Source of the DNA: Spirochaetes bacterium GWB1_60_80
GTDB taxonomy: Bacteria; Spirochaetota; Spirochaetia; Treponematales; UBA12059
DNA: 64,000 bases
NCBI GenBank assembly: GCA_001829185.1
Contig: MIAR01000024.1
Location: forward strand, 1-64,000
Direction of reading: 5' to 3'
The position numbers were made by a program, and so were the translations under genes. The notes under the pieces were generated by a model. It searched no databases, was not told where the DNA came from, and saw only the letters and a program-made list of their open reading frames with translations. This document shows positions 43,101 to 50,677 of this stretch, piece by piece. Within the stretch, counting starts at the first letter, position 1. The number at the start of each line of letters is the position of its first letter.

Positions 43101-43235
43101 TTGACCGTCAGCCTTGGCCTGTGCTCGATGCTGCCCACCAGGGTGGCCGATGCCCACCGGCTGCTCGACCTGGCCGAGTCGGCCCTCTACCGGGCCAAGC
43201 AGGCTGGCCGCAACCGGGTGGAGTTGCAGTTGTAA
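40188..43235 (+). CDS. Two-propeller sensor with degenerate GGDEF domain
   Basis: A large membrane protein of about 1015 residues. After a signal segment (IAVLLLCTLLPSG) come 14 Reg_prop blades, each with a WLGT/WIGT-GGL signature, making two seven-bladed propellers in the periplasm (about 25-665), then a YYY domain (about 690-785), one membrane helix (WALGLYLVALAVVVLSLVSL), a coiled coil and a GGDEF fold (about 845-1015). The fold has DDLTGLWNRRHF and MIDLDLFKQYNENYG, but the signature loop reads YAAEEL (930-935) instead of GGDEF, so diguanylate cyclase activity is doubtful. ATGs at 40179 and 40188 are both possible; neither has a clear ribosome site. Confidence 0.88.
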   Translation: MNNRKCCAIAVLLLCTLLPSGADDGVRFELLGMKDGMANASVSCMVQDGAGFLWLGTQGGLHRYDGTAFTVYQNEPFDTTSLPHNLIQTMFLDNDRETIWLGTYGGLVRFDSRYDRFTSWTHRADEADSLINDIVITIARDAAGRLWAGTIEGLCRLDEASGRFTRYTSTAPQNDILASGVIRSLLLDSRGDFWVGTSGGGLFRYDPDSDDFSHLGMAADPSSGLPSNHVMSVREDNNGILWFGCWLYGLASWDRATDRWHNYPLDDNRVYFVNVDDPAYAYAGSWGGGLFALHKSSGRIENFRQGSGGPSSLSHDTAYSMLRDSAGNTWIGTNGGGLNRLSRLPPGLKVYEHDPADPTTRSAGRTAAILQDSRGRLWVGTHNSGLSMQQPGSDRFTRFRYDAANPSSLPNDVITCLYEDSRHNIWVLSNAGIARYLEDGSGFEVTRKDSGRPESLPDDIVYAMLEEPGSGNFWIGTYTAGLAYWDRTTDRFIRYPSVQDQPDSLSNNLVRALVYDSRGRLWIATNDGLNRYNGDGTFHRYMNEPDNYRSLPSKNLQSLFVDSLGNLWIASNGGGLVLYMEESDTFRYWTRRDGLPSNVVHSVLEDADGNLWISTTAGLAIMDRRTTLLRPYLAFSDLRFRDFSTGGYRDSKGLLYFGTLNALYRIDSSQSTPVVSPAPLRLTAIDYVTASDEPRPAPWYVDSLRLSWRQNAVSFTFALLDYREQAGNQYAYRLAGFDTEWQYPGSRNYASYTNLPGGDYEFMVRAANNDGTWSELATTIRLSVQAPPWLRWWALGLYLVALAVVVLSLVSLRGRLLLKSRVDELSSLKESLEQANARLLDISSHDDLTGLWNRRHFDTQLNLLTRQAVDQHQPLSLLMIDLDLFKQYNENYGYLEGDRCLARLSSVISTVCHVDLAELSPATTALVARYAAEELVILLPGTPGDQARQLAESIRQAVLGLQIENGSTGQFLTVSLGLCSMLPTRVADAHRLLDLAESALYRAKQAGRNRVELQL

Positions 43236-43318
43236 AGCGGACGGGGCGGGCCGTCGCCTGCCCCGCGCCCAAAAGACCGCAACTTTTCAAGCCGTAGCCT
43301 TTGTGATACACTCGCTAA

Positions 43319-45127
43319 ATGGCAAATTCCAAGGCAAAGTACGACGAATCGAATATCAAGACCTTGTCGTCGCTCGAACATATCAGGCTGCGCACCGGCA
43401 TGTATATCGGCCGGCTGGGCAATGGCCAGAATCCCGACGACGGCATCTATATCCTGCTTAAGGAAGTAGTCGACAACTCGGTCGACGAGTTCATCATGGG
43501 TAACGGCAAGGAAATCGTGGTGACCATCGGCGACGGCCTGGTGTCGGTACGTGACTGCGGCCGCGGCATACCGCTGGGCAAGGTTATCGACTGCGTGTCC
43601 ATCATCAATACCGGCGGCAAGTTCAACGACGACGTCTTCCAGTTTTCGGTCGGCCTGAACGGCGTGGGCACCAAGGCGGTCAACGCCCTGTCGTCCAAGT
43701 TCCGCGTCGTTTCCTACCGTGATAAAAAATTCTTCGAGGCCGTTTTCGAGAAAGGCGTCCTGAAAGGGAAGCGGGAAGGGGAGGCGCGGCGCGAACCGAA
43801 CGGCACCTACGTCGAATTCGTGCCCGATTTCGAGGTCTTTGGCGAGCACGGCTACAATATGGAATTCGTCGAGAAGCGGATGCGGCATTACGCCTACCTG
43901 AACTCCGGCCTGGTGCTCACCATCAACGGCCAGTCGTTTTCCAGCGAGAACGGTCTCCTTGACCTCCTGAAGGACGAGACGGGCAGCGACGTGCTCTACG
44001 ATGTCGGCTACTGGCGCGGCGACCAGATTGAATTTTCCTTCACTCATACCAATAACTACGGCGAGGAGTATTTCTCCTTCGTCAACGGCCAGTATACCTC
44101 CGACGGCGGCACGCACCTGTCGGCCTTCCGCGAAGGCTTCCTCAAGGCCGTCAACGAATACTTCCAGGCCTCCTATAAGGGCGAGGACGTGCGCGAGGGC
44201 ATCGCTGCCGCCGTGGCCGTCAAGCTCAAGGCGCCGATGTTCGAGAGCCAGACCAAGAACAAGCTCGGCAACGCCGACATCAAGCCCTGGATCATGCAGG
44301 AAGTGAAGCGCGGGCTGGACAACTACCTGCGCCGCAACCCGGTGGCCGCCCGGGCACTGCAGGACAAGATCGTCCAGAACGAGAAGCTGCGCACCGAGCT
44401 CAACCTGGTCAAGAAGGAAGCCCGCGAGGCCGCCAAGAAAATCGAGCGCAAGATACCCAAGCTCAAGGACTGCAAGCTGCACCTGGGCGACGGGCCGGAA
44501 GGCGACATGTCGACTATCTTCCTGACCGAGGGCCAGTCGGCCGCCGGCTCGATGGTCAGCGCCCGCGACGTCTACACCCAGGCCATCTTCAGCCTGCGCG
44601 GCAAGCCGGAGAACATGCAGGGCGCCAAGCGCGCCGCCATCTACAAGAACGAGGAACTGTATAACCTGATGATGGCGCTGGGCATCGAGAACGATATCGA
44701 CGGCCTGCGCTATAACCGCATCGTCATCGCCACCGACGCCGACTACGACGGCTTCCATATCCGCATCCTGCTGCTGACCTTCTTCCTGACCTTCTTCGAG
44801 GAGCTGGTCACCAAGAAACACGTCTATATCCTGGAGACGCCGCTCTTCCGCGTCCGTAATAAAAAAGAAACACGTTACTGCTATTCGGCCAGGGAGCGCG
44901 ACGAGGCCCAGGCCGCGCTGGGCAGCGCGGCCGAGATGACGCGATTCAAGGGCTTGGGCGAGATTAGCCCCAAGGAATTCGGCCAGTTCATCGGTGAGAA
45001 CATGCGCCTGGTGTCGGTCGACGTCCAGACGCTCAAGGGCGTGCCGGAGATCTTGAGTTTCTATATGGGAGCCAATACGCCGGTGCGGCGGGACTTCATT
45101 ATGCAGAACCTGATAAACGAGCTGTGA
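43319..45127 (+). CDS. parE: DNA topoisomerase IV subunit B
   Basis: A 602-residue type IIA topoisomerase ATPase/TOPRIM subunit. The GHKL site shows LLKEVVDNSVDEF, DCGRGIPLG and FSVGLNGVGTKAVNALS. The TOPRIM part has FLTEGQSAAGSMV and TDADYDGFHIR; EGQSAAGS in place of GyrB's EGDSAGGS supports ParE. The C-terminus RRDFIMQNLINEL fits. It is shorter than GyrB and lacks an insert. It is followed 13 bp later by parC; together they should decatenate daughter chromosomes. GyrB remains a less likely alternative. Confidence 0.9.
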   Translation: MANSKAKYDESNIKTLSSLEHIRLRTGMYIGRLGNGQNPDDGIYILLKEVVDNSVDEFIMGNGKEIVVTIGDGLVSVRDCGRGIPLGKVIDCVSIINTGGKFNDDVFQFSVGLNGVGTKAVNALSSKFRVVSYRDKKFFEAVFEKGVLKGKREGEARREPNGTYVEFVPDFEVFGEHGYNMEFVEKRMRHYAYLNSGLVLTINGQSFSSENGLLDLLKDETGSDVLYDVGYWRGDQIEFSFTHTNNYGEEYFSFVNGQYTSDGGTHLSAFREGFLKAVNEYFQASYKGEDVREGIAAAVAVKLKAPMFESQTKNKLGNADIKPWIMQEVKRGLDNYLRRNPVAARALQDKIVQNEKLRTELNLVKKEAREAAKKIERKIPKLKDCKLHLGDGPEGDMSTIFLTEGQSAAGSMVSARDVYTQAIFSLRGKPENMQGAKRAAIYKNEELYNLMMALGIENDIDGLRYNRIVIATDADYDGFHIRILLLTFFLTFFEELVTKKHVYILETPLFRVRNKKETRYCYSARERDEAQAALGSAAEMTRFKGLGEISPKEFGQFIGENMRLVSVDVQTLKGVPEILSFYMGANTPVRRDFIMQNLINEL

Positions 45128-45140
45128 GGGAACGCTGACC

Positions 45141-47486
45141 ATGGCATACATCAAGAGCATCTTCAAGGATAATTTCCTCTACTTCGCCAGCTACGTCATC
45201 AAGGACCGGGCCATCCCGGACCTCGAAGACGGACTCAAGCCGGTGCAGCGCCGCATCCTGCATACTTTGTTCGAGGCCGACGACGGTAAGTTCCACAAGG
45301 TGGCCAACATCGTCGGCTCGTGCATGAAGTACCACCCGCATGGCGACCAGTCGATCTACTCGGCCCTGGTGGTGCTGGCCAACAAGGAACTGTTCATCGA
45401 CAAGCAGGGCAACTTCGGCAACATCTTCACCGGCGACGAGGCTTCCGCCCCGCGCTACATCGAATGCCGCATCACGCCCTTCGCCAAGGAAATATTGTAT
45501 AACCCGAAGATCACCGAGTACGCCGAGAGCTACGACGGCCGCAACCGCGAGCCGGTGCTGTTTCCGGCCAAGATTCCTTTAGTGCTGGTGCCCGGCGTGG
45601 AAGGCATCGCCGTGGGCATGAGTACCCGCATCCTGCCGCACAATCCGGTGGAGCTGATCGAGGCCGAGATCGCCTGCCTCAAGGGCGAGGATTTCCGGGT
45701 GCTGCCGGACTTCATTACCGGCGGCATCGTCGACGTGTCCGACTACCAGGACGGCCAGGGCAAGGTACGTACCCGCGCCAGCCTGGACACCGCTGATCCG
45801 AAACGGATCGTGGTGCGGGAGCTGCCGTATAGCGTCACCACCGAGAGCTTGATCGAGAGCATCGAGAAGGCCGCCAAGACCGGACGGCTCAAGATTGCCA
45901 GCATCACCGACTACACCACCGAGAACGTCGAAATCGAGATCAAGCTGGCGCGCGGCGAGTATTCCAAGGACACCGTCGACGCCCTGTATGCCTTTACCAA
46001 ATGCGAGCAATCCATCGCCTGCAACCTGCTGGTCATCAAGGACGGCGTCCCCACCCTAATGACCGTGACCGAGGTCCTACGCCATCACGCCAAGCAGCTG
46101 CTTAAAATCCTGAAGGCTGAGCTGGACCTGGCGGTGCGCGAGTTGTTGGACGAGCTGCACGCCCGCACCCTGGAGCGTATCTTCATTGAAGAGCGGGTCT
46201 ACAAGGCTATTGAAACCAAGAAAACCCAAGAGGCGGTACGCAAGGCCGTCGTCGACGGGCTACTGCCCTTTGCCGCCGAAATTAAGCGCGAGGTGACTCT
46301 GGACGATGTCGAGCGCCTGCTCAAGATTCCGATCCGGCGCATATCGCTCTACGATATCGAGCGGGCCCGCGCCGAGATGGAGCGCATCAAGGCCCAGCTG
46401 AAAGAAGTCCGCTACCACCTGGCGCACCTCACCGAGTACGGTATCGCCTTCCTGAGCCGGCTGGCCGAAAGCCTGCGCCCCAACTGGCAGCGCCGCGCCC
46501 GCATCAATAGCTTCGACCTGGTTGATGCGCGCGAGGCCGCCCGGCGCGATATTGCCCTGCGCTACGACGGGCAGTCCGGCTATCTGGGTATGGCCGTGTC
46601 CGGTGGTGAACTTTTGTTCTCGGTGTCGCCCTTCGACAGGCTGCTGGTCATCCGCCACAACGGCCTGTACACCGTGACGCCGGTTCAGGACAAGCTGTTC
46701 GTCGACAAGGCCATGGCTTGGTGCGGCATCGCCGAGAAGGAAGCCCTGGCGCCGCTGGTTTTTACCGCCGTCTACGCCGACCCCAAGAGCGGCCAACCGT
46801 ACATCAAGCGCATCCATATCGAAGGCTGGATCATGAACAAGGTCTACCACCTGGTGCCTGAAAACGCCAAGATGCTGTTTTTCACGGCCGAGACGGACTG
46901 CAAGTTCGTGGTACATTACGCCGGTCGTGCGCGCCTCAAGGCCGGTTCGCAGCAATTCAACGTCAAGAATTTCGAGGTACGCGGCCAGAAAGCCAACGGC
47001 CTTAAAATCTTGGCGCGGGAGGTGACGGCGGTGTACGCCGTTGTGGCCGGCCAGCTGTTCAGCGAGGACGAGCTGGCGGCTGCGGCCGATGGTGGCTCAG
47101 CGGCTGCCGCCCGGTCCGCAGCCAGCGAGGAGCCGCTGTCTGCCAAGGCGGCGGTCGCCAAGGTGAAAGGTGCCAAGGCGAAAGGTGCCAAGGTCGGCAG
47201 TGCCAAGGCGACGAAGCCAGACGCGGCGGGCAAGGCCAAGGCGGCCGGTAGGCCGAAAGCGGCTGCCAGTAGCGCGACTACCGGCAAGTCGGCCGGCGGC
47301 AAGGCGGGAAGCGCTAAAACGGCTACCGCCAAGAAATCCGGTGTAGCGAAGGTCGTGCCAAGCGCTACCGGAAAACCTGCTAAGCCGGCCAAGCCGAAAG
47401 CCAAAGGCAAGTCGGCCGATGAGGCCGCCGCCGGCCCGCGCCAGCCAGGGCTATTAGAGAAGGCTGCGACTAAGAAGAAAAAATAA
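45141..47486 (+). CDS. parC: DNA topoisomerase IV subunit A with basic tail
   Basis: A 781-residue breakage-reunion subunit. Y106 in SAPRYIECR is the DNA-linking tyrosine, preceded by GLKPVQRRILHTLF and KYHPHGDQSIYSAL. The C-terminal domain is short and divergent from a GyrA pinwheel (SVSPFDRLLVIRHNGLYT). From about residue 646 to the end runs a 136-residue alanine-lysine-glycine tail with KAKGAKVGSAKATKP, GRPKAAASS and KPAKPKAKGK, like histone H1 or Hc1 tails. The tail could bind DNA nonspecifically. It uses the same codons as the gene body, so it is not a frameshift product. Confidence 0.9.
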   Translation: MAYIKSIFKDNFLYFASYVIKDRAIPDLEDGLKPVQRRILHTLFEADDGKFHKVANIVGSCMKYHPHGDQSIYSALVVLANKELFIDKQGNFGNIFTGDEASAPRYIECRITPFAKEILYNPKITEYAESYDGRNREPVLFPAKIPLVLVPGVEGIAVGMSTRILPHNPVELIEAEIACLKGEDFRVLPDFITGGIVDVSDYQDGQGKVRTRASLDTADPKRIVVRELPYSVTTESLIESIEKAAKTGRLKIASITDYTTENVEIEIKLARGEYSKDTVDALYAFTKCEQSIACNLLVIKDGVPTLMTVTEVLRHHAKQLLKILKAELDLAVRELLDELHARTLERIFIEERVYKAIETKKTQEAVRKAVVDGLLPFAAEIKREVTLDDVERLLKIPIRRISLYDIERARAEMERIKAQLKEVRYHLAHLTEYGIAFLSRLAESLRPNWQRRARINSFDLVDAREAARRDIALRYDGQSGYLGMAVSGGELLFSVSPFDRLLVIRHNGLYTVTPVQDKLFVDKAMAWCGIAEKEALAPLVFTAVYADPKSGQPYIKRIHIEGWIMNKVYHLVPENAKMLFFTAETDCKFVVHYAGRARLKAGSQQFNVKNFEVRGQKANGLKILAREVTAVYAVVAGQLFSEDELAAAADGGSAAAARSAASEEPLSAKAAVAKVKGAKAKGAKVGSAKATKPDAAGKAKAAGRPKAAASSATTGKSAGGKAGSAKTATAKKSGVAKVVPSATGKPAKPAKPKAKGKSADEAAAGPRQPGLLEKAATKKKK

Positions 47487-47504
47487 GCAGCCGGCGGACG
47501 TTTT

Positions 47505-48536
47505 CTAGGGGGTAGGCTGTAGCACGCCAGGTCGGCGTAGGTCGGCGACGTTGCGGCTGCCGGTGAGCAGCATGATGACCTTGAGGCCATGCGCCAGGCT
47601 GGACAGCCGTTCGACCATCGCGGCCTGCCCGCCGGCCTCGGCCGCCCTGGCCAGGGGCGTGGCCAAGCCGCAGGCCTGAGCGCCCAGCGCCAGGGCCGTG
47701 GCGCAGTCCTGGGCACTACGCAAGCCCCCGGAAGCCAGCACCCGGCCGTCGCGCCGGCCCAGAGCGGCCAGCAGCTCGGCGGTCGGATAGCCCCAGTTGC
47801 GCAGTTCCTTAGCCAGGCTACTATCGCCACCTTGCCGGAAACTCTCCACCAGCGCCCAATTTGCCCCGCCCGAGCCGGACAGGTCGACGTAGGCCGCGCC
47901 GGCCTCAAGCAGCCAGTCAGCCTCGTCGGGCGCCAGGCCGAAACCGGTTTCCTTGACGATGACCGGCAGTTGGGCTTGCTTGATATAGCCGGCGATGGCC
48001 GCGCGCAGGCCACGGAAGTCGCGGTCGCCCGCGGGCTGGAACAGCTCCTGGCCGGCGTTGAGGTGGATGACCAAGGCATCGGCCGCCATGGCATCCAGCC
48101 AGACCTGAATGGCCTGTGGCGGCAAGTCGCGAATGGCGGTGGCGCCGATGTTGGCCAGCAGCGGCACCGACGGCGCCCAGCGCTTGAGGCAGAAATCGGG
48201 CAGATATTCCGGATGGTGCGCCAGCAGGCGGATAGAGCCGGTGCCGACGGCGATGCCGAGTTGTTCGGCCGCACCGGCCAGCTGGCGGTTGAGGTCGCCG
48301 GCGCCCGGCGCGCCGCCGGTCATGCAGGAGATGAACAGCGGCAGCGCCAGCCGTTGGCCCAGGAAATCGACTGTCGTATCCAGCTCATCCCAGGCCAGCT
48401 CGGGCAGCGCCCGGTGGTTCAGGCGCCAGCGACCGAAGCCGTTGTCGTCACTCTCGATGGGGTAGCGTTCCGGATGGCTGCAGATGTCCAGATGCCTGGC
48501 CTTGCGTTGGCTGGCTGTTTCCGGCGCAATTTTCAT
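47505..48536 (-). CDS. fni: Isopentenyl-diphosphate isomerase, type II
   Basis: A 343-residue FMN- and NAD(P)H-dependent isomerase interconverting isopentenyl and dimethylallyl diphosphate. Family segments are RKARHLDIC, ALPLFISCMTGG, GTGSIRLLAHHPE, VIVKETGFGL, AAYVDLSGSGGANW and VLASGGLRSAQDC. Start ATG 48536 has GGGAG seven bases upstream; in-frame codons beyond it are rejected. The start lies within the 3' end of mvaS, an 89-bp overlap. It is downstream of mvaS on the same strand and completes the mevalonate route. Confidence 0.93.
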   Translation of the reverse strand: MKIAPETASQRKARHLDICSHPERYPIESDDNGFGRWRLNHRALPELAWDELDTTVDFLGQRLALPLFISCMTGGAPGAGDLNRQLAGAAEQLGIAVGTGSIRLLAHHPEYLPDFCLKRWAPSVPLLANIGATAIRDLPPQAIQVWLDAMAADALVIHLNAGQELFQPAGDRDFRGLRAAIAGYIKQAQLPVIVKETGFGLAPDEADWLLEAGAAYVDLSGSGGANWALVESFRQGGDSSLAKELRNWGYPTAELLAALGRRDGRVLASGGLRSAQDCATALALGAQACGLATPLARAAEAGGQAAMVERLSSLAHGLKVIMLLTGSRNVADLRRPGVLQPTP

Positions 48537-49791
48537 GGGTGTACTCCCTGTAGCCGTCGGCACGCACGCCACTGAGGCGGAAACGCAGGTCGGTCCGGCG
48601 GACCTGGCTGCATTCGCCGTAGCTGGCGACGTTGTCGGACGTCCAGTGCTGGTAGTCGGCCATGGTGGCCGGGATGAAGTCGTGTTTCAGGTCGGGCAGC
48701 TGCCAGCGCTCGATGATGTGCGGCGCGTTGGCCGCCACCGTGGCCCGGATCAGGGTCATGATGTTACCCGAGCCATACGAGGCGATCAGTAGTTTCTTGC
48801 CGATGATCTGGTCGCCGAGGCGCTGCCAGCGGTCCTTGAGTAGGTAGGCGATACAGAAGAAGACGCTGGCGGTGTAGGAATTGCCGATTTCGGATACCGG
48901 GTCGACGCCCTTGTAGAAGCCGCGCTCCTCCAGCCAGCCGATGGCGGCCGGTTCGTCCAGCTCCAGATGGGTGGCCAGGAGCTTTTTCATGGCCATCTCC
49001 GGCATGTTGCGGAAGGGGGTGTGCAGGGCCACGAAGTCGGTGTCGGCCAGCAAGTCGGCCGGCGCGGTGCCCAGGCGCTGGGCCAGGTCCAGCAGGGTTT
49101 CGTCCAGGCTTTGGTTGTAGCACTGCATGGAGTAGGTGCCCTTGACCTTGGCGGTGGTGCTGCCTAGCGGGCGGAAGAAGTCGTCGACGTCGCTCGAGTA
49201 GAAGCCGATGTTGCTGAGGTCGATTTCCAGCAGGCGCGGGTTTTTTTCCACCAGAACAGCGGCCGCGCCAGCGCCCTGGGTGATCTCGGCGGTACTGTGC
49301 AGGCTGTAGCGGGCAATGTCGGAGGCCAGGATCAGGCCGGTCTCGTCGCGGCCGCTGGCGGCTAGCATGCCGGCCGACGACAGCAGGGCCATGGTGGCGC
49401 CGGCGCAGGCGTGCTGCACCTGGAAGGACGCCAGGTTGTTGGGCAGGGGCAAGCCCGAGGACTGCAGCATGCCCTGGACATAGGCCGACAGCGGCTTGGA
49501 GTGGTCGACGCCGGTTTCGGTGCCGGCGGCCAGGAAGCGCAAGTTGGCCAGCGCCTTGCCGGAGTTGTGGGTCAGCAGGTTATAAGCCGCCTCGGCCGCC
49601 ATGGTGGCGCTGTCCTGACCGACCGCCGGGAAGCGTAGAGCCCGTTGCCCGGTGACGGCCAGCGCCCGCCCGAAATGCCGCTCCATGGCCGGGTCGGCCT
49701 TGATGCGTTCCGCGGCCAGCGTCTCCAGATCCATCCGGAAGCGGGGAACATACAACTCTATATCGCCAATGCCGTACGCAGCGCTGCTCAT
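48448..49791 (-). CDS. mvaS: Hydroxymethylglutaryl-CoA synthase
   Basis: A 447-residue thiolase-fold enzyme condensing acetyl-CoA with acetoacetyl-CoA, the first committed step of the mevalonate pathway. The nucleophile is C129 in VQHACAGATMA. HTPFRNMPEM carries the catalytic histidine, and GNSYTASVFF and YGSGNIMTLIRA are typical. The family normally ends shortly after the GYREY motif, present here as DGYREYTHEN; about 26 further residues read into fni and look unrelated. Either ATG 49794 or 49791 could start; the second has better spacing from AAGGAG. It is divergent from the cruF operon. Confidence 0.93.
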   Translation of the reverse strand: MSSAAYGIGDIELYVPRFRMDLETLAAERIKADPAMERHFGRALAVTGQRALRFPAVGQDSATMAAEAAYNLLTHNSGKALANLRFLAAGTETGVDHSKPLSAYVQGMLQSSGLPLPNNLASFQVQHACAGATMALLSSAGMLAASGRDETGLILASDIARYSLHSTAEITQGAGAAAVLVEKNPRLLEIDLSNIGFYSSDVDDFFRPLGSTTAKVKGTYSMQCYNQSLDETLLDLAQRLGTAPADLLADTDFVALHTPFRNMPEMAMKKLLATHLELDEPAAIGWLEERGFYKGVDPVSEIGNSYTASVFFCIAYLLKDRWQRLGDQIIGKKLLIASYGSGNIMTLIRATVAANAPHIIERWQLPDLKHDFIPATMADYQHWTSDNVASYGECSQVRRTDLRFRLSGVRADGYREYTHENCAGNSQPTQGQASGHLQPSGTLPHRE

Positions 49792-49811
49792 CATGACTCC
49801 TTGCTCGCCAT

Positions 49812-49840
49812 AGTGTATCTTTTTTTGACAGGTATTGCAA
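49812..49840 (-). promoter_or_regulatory. Divergent promoter for mvaS-fni
   Basis: On the minus strand TTGCAA (49840-49835) and TACACT (49817-49812) are spaced 17 bp. It overlaps the opposite-strand promoter for cruF-mvaA, so the two directions may compete for RNA polymerase. A start near 49805 would leave only a short leader before mvaS. Confidence 0.45.
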
Positions 49841-49854
49841 TAAAGCTGTATAAT
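49825..49854 (+). promoter_or_regulatory. Near-perfect sigma-70 promoter for the cruF-mevalonate operon
   Basis: Exact TTGACA (49825-49830) and exact TATAAT (49849-49854) with an 18-bp spacer. Predicted start is near 49861. It precedes a strong 5' leader hairpin and the five-gene rightward operon. This is the best vegetative promoter match I found in the window. Confidence 0.8.
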
Positions 49855-49866
49855 AGGCCATGGTTA

Positions 49867-49894
49867 CAGAGCGCCGCCCTCAAGCGGCGCTCTG
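49867..49894 (+). promoter_or_regulatory. 11-bp stem-loop in the operon leader
   Basis: CAGAGCGCCGC (49867-49877), loop CCTCAA, then the exact complement GCGGCGCTCTG (49884-49894). It begins about six bases after the predicted start site and 33 bp before the cruF ATG. There is no T-run after it, so it is not an obvious terminator; a 5' mRNA stabiliser or a regulatory leader is more likely. Confidence 0.7.
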
Positions 49895-49926
49895 GCACGC
49901 CAATCTAGTCCGCGAGGAACCCGACC

Positions 49927-50664
49927 ATGCTTGAAGTCCGCAAAGCCCATCAAAGTATTTACCTGGTAGTGGCCAGTGTGTTGATCATAGCCCTGTTTGG
50001 CGCTTATCTAGCCGCTACCCTGCTGGACGGCGGCCGCGAACTGGCTATCCGCCTGTCGCCTTGGTTATTCCTGGTGGCCGGCGGCCTGACCCTTTATCCG
50101 TCGCTGCGGGCCAGCGGCAAGCCCTTCGCCATCTGGCTGGTGTTGGCCTTCGTGGTCACCTTCGTCATCTCGGCCCTGGGTGCCAGCACCGGGCGGATCT
50201 TTGGTCCCTTCAGCTACGGCGCCACCCTCGGCTGGCGGCTGTTCGACACACCGCTGGTTTTCGCCTTTAACTGGGTGCTAGTGCTCTACGCCGGCGCCGC
50301 CTTCGTGCAAGCCCGGCTGCAGGGCACCTCCGGCGTGGTCGGCGAGTTGATCGTGGCGGTCTGCACCGGCTGTCTGATTATGTTCTACGAGTGGATGCTG
50401 GTACCGGTGGCCAGCCGGCTCGATTTCTGGCATTTCGACTCCGGCGTCCCGATGGCCCGCAACTACCTGGCCTGGTTCGTCATCGGCACGGTTACCTCTT
50501 TCACTTACCTGTATTATATTTTGCCGCGCGTCCGCCGCGACGATGTTACCGAGCTGGATCGCAAACGCGCCAAGGCCGCCGAGCGCCTAGTTGGGCTGTT
50601 TGCCTTGAGCCAGCTGGTTTTCCTGCTGGTGGTGCGCATCGTCTGGGCCATCGGCGTAATCTGA
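49927..50664 (+). CDS. cruF: Carotenoid biosynthesis membrane protein (CruF-like)
   Basis: A 245-residue integral membrane protein with about seven helices, matching the CruF/DUF422 carotenoid family (carotenoid 1',2'-hydratases and C50 cyclase relatives). Typical is GRIFGPFSYGATLGWRLFD followed by TPLVFAFNWVLVLYAGA. No other carotenoid gene (crtB, crtI) is in the window. Its position as first gene in the mevalonate operon links isoprenoid supply to pigment or another polyprenoid product. The precise reaction is inferred. AGGAA precedes the ATG. Confidence 0.8.
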   Translation: MLEVRKAHQSIYLVVASVLIIALFGAYLAATLLDGGRELAIRLSPWLFLVAGGLTLYPSLRASGKPFAIWLVLAFVVTFVISALGASTGRIFGPFSYGATLGWRLFDTPLVFAFNWVLVLYAGAAFVQARLQGTSGVVGELIVAVCTGCLIMFYEWMLVPVASRLDFWHFDSGVPMARNYLAWFVIGTVTSFTYLYYILPRVRRDDVTELDRKRAKAAERLVGLFALSQLVFLLVVRIVWAIGVI

Positions 50665-50677
50665 GAGCCTGGTCAAC

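Noticed and set aside
43187-45166. 659-codon open frame on the minus strand
   Set aside because: It is fully antisense to parE, whose motifs are unmistakable, and its composition (V/D/A/H/Q-rich) is the usual mirror of a GC-rich gene.
46916-48274. 452-codon minus-strand frame spanning the parC tail and fni
   Set aside because: It crosses two well-supported genes and contains no family motif; repetitive GC-rich sequence keeps it open.
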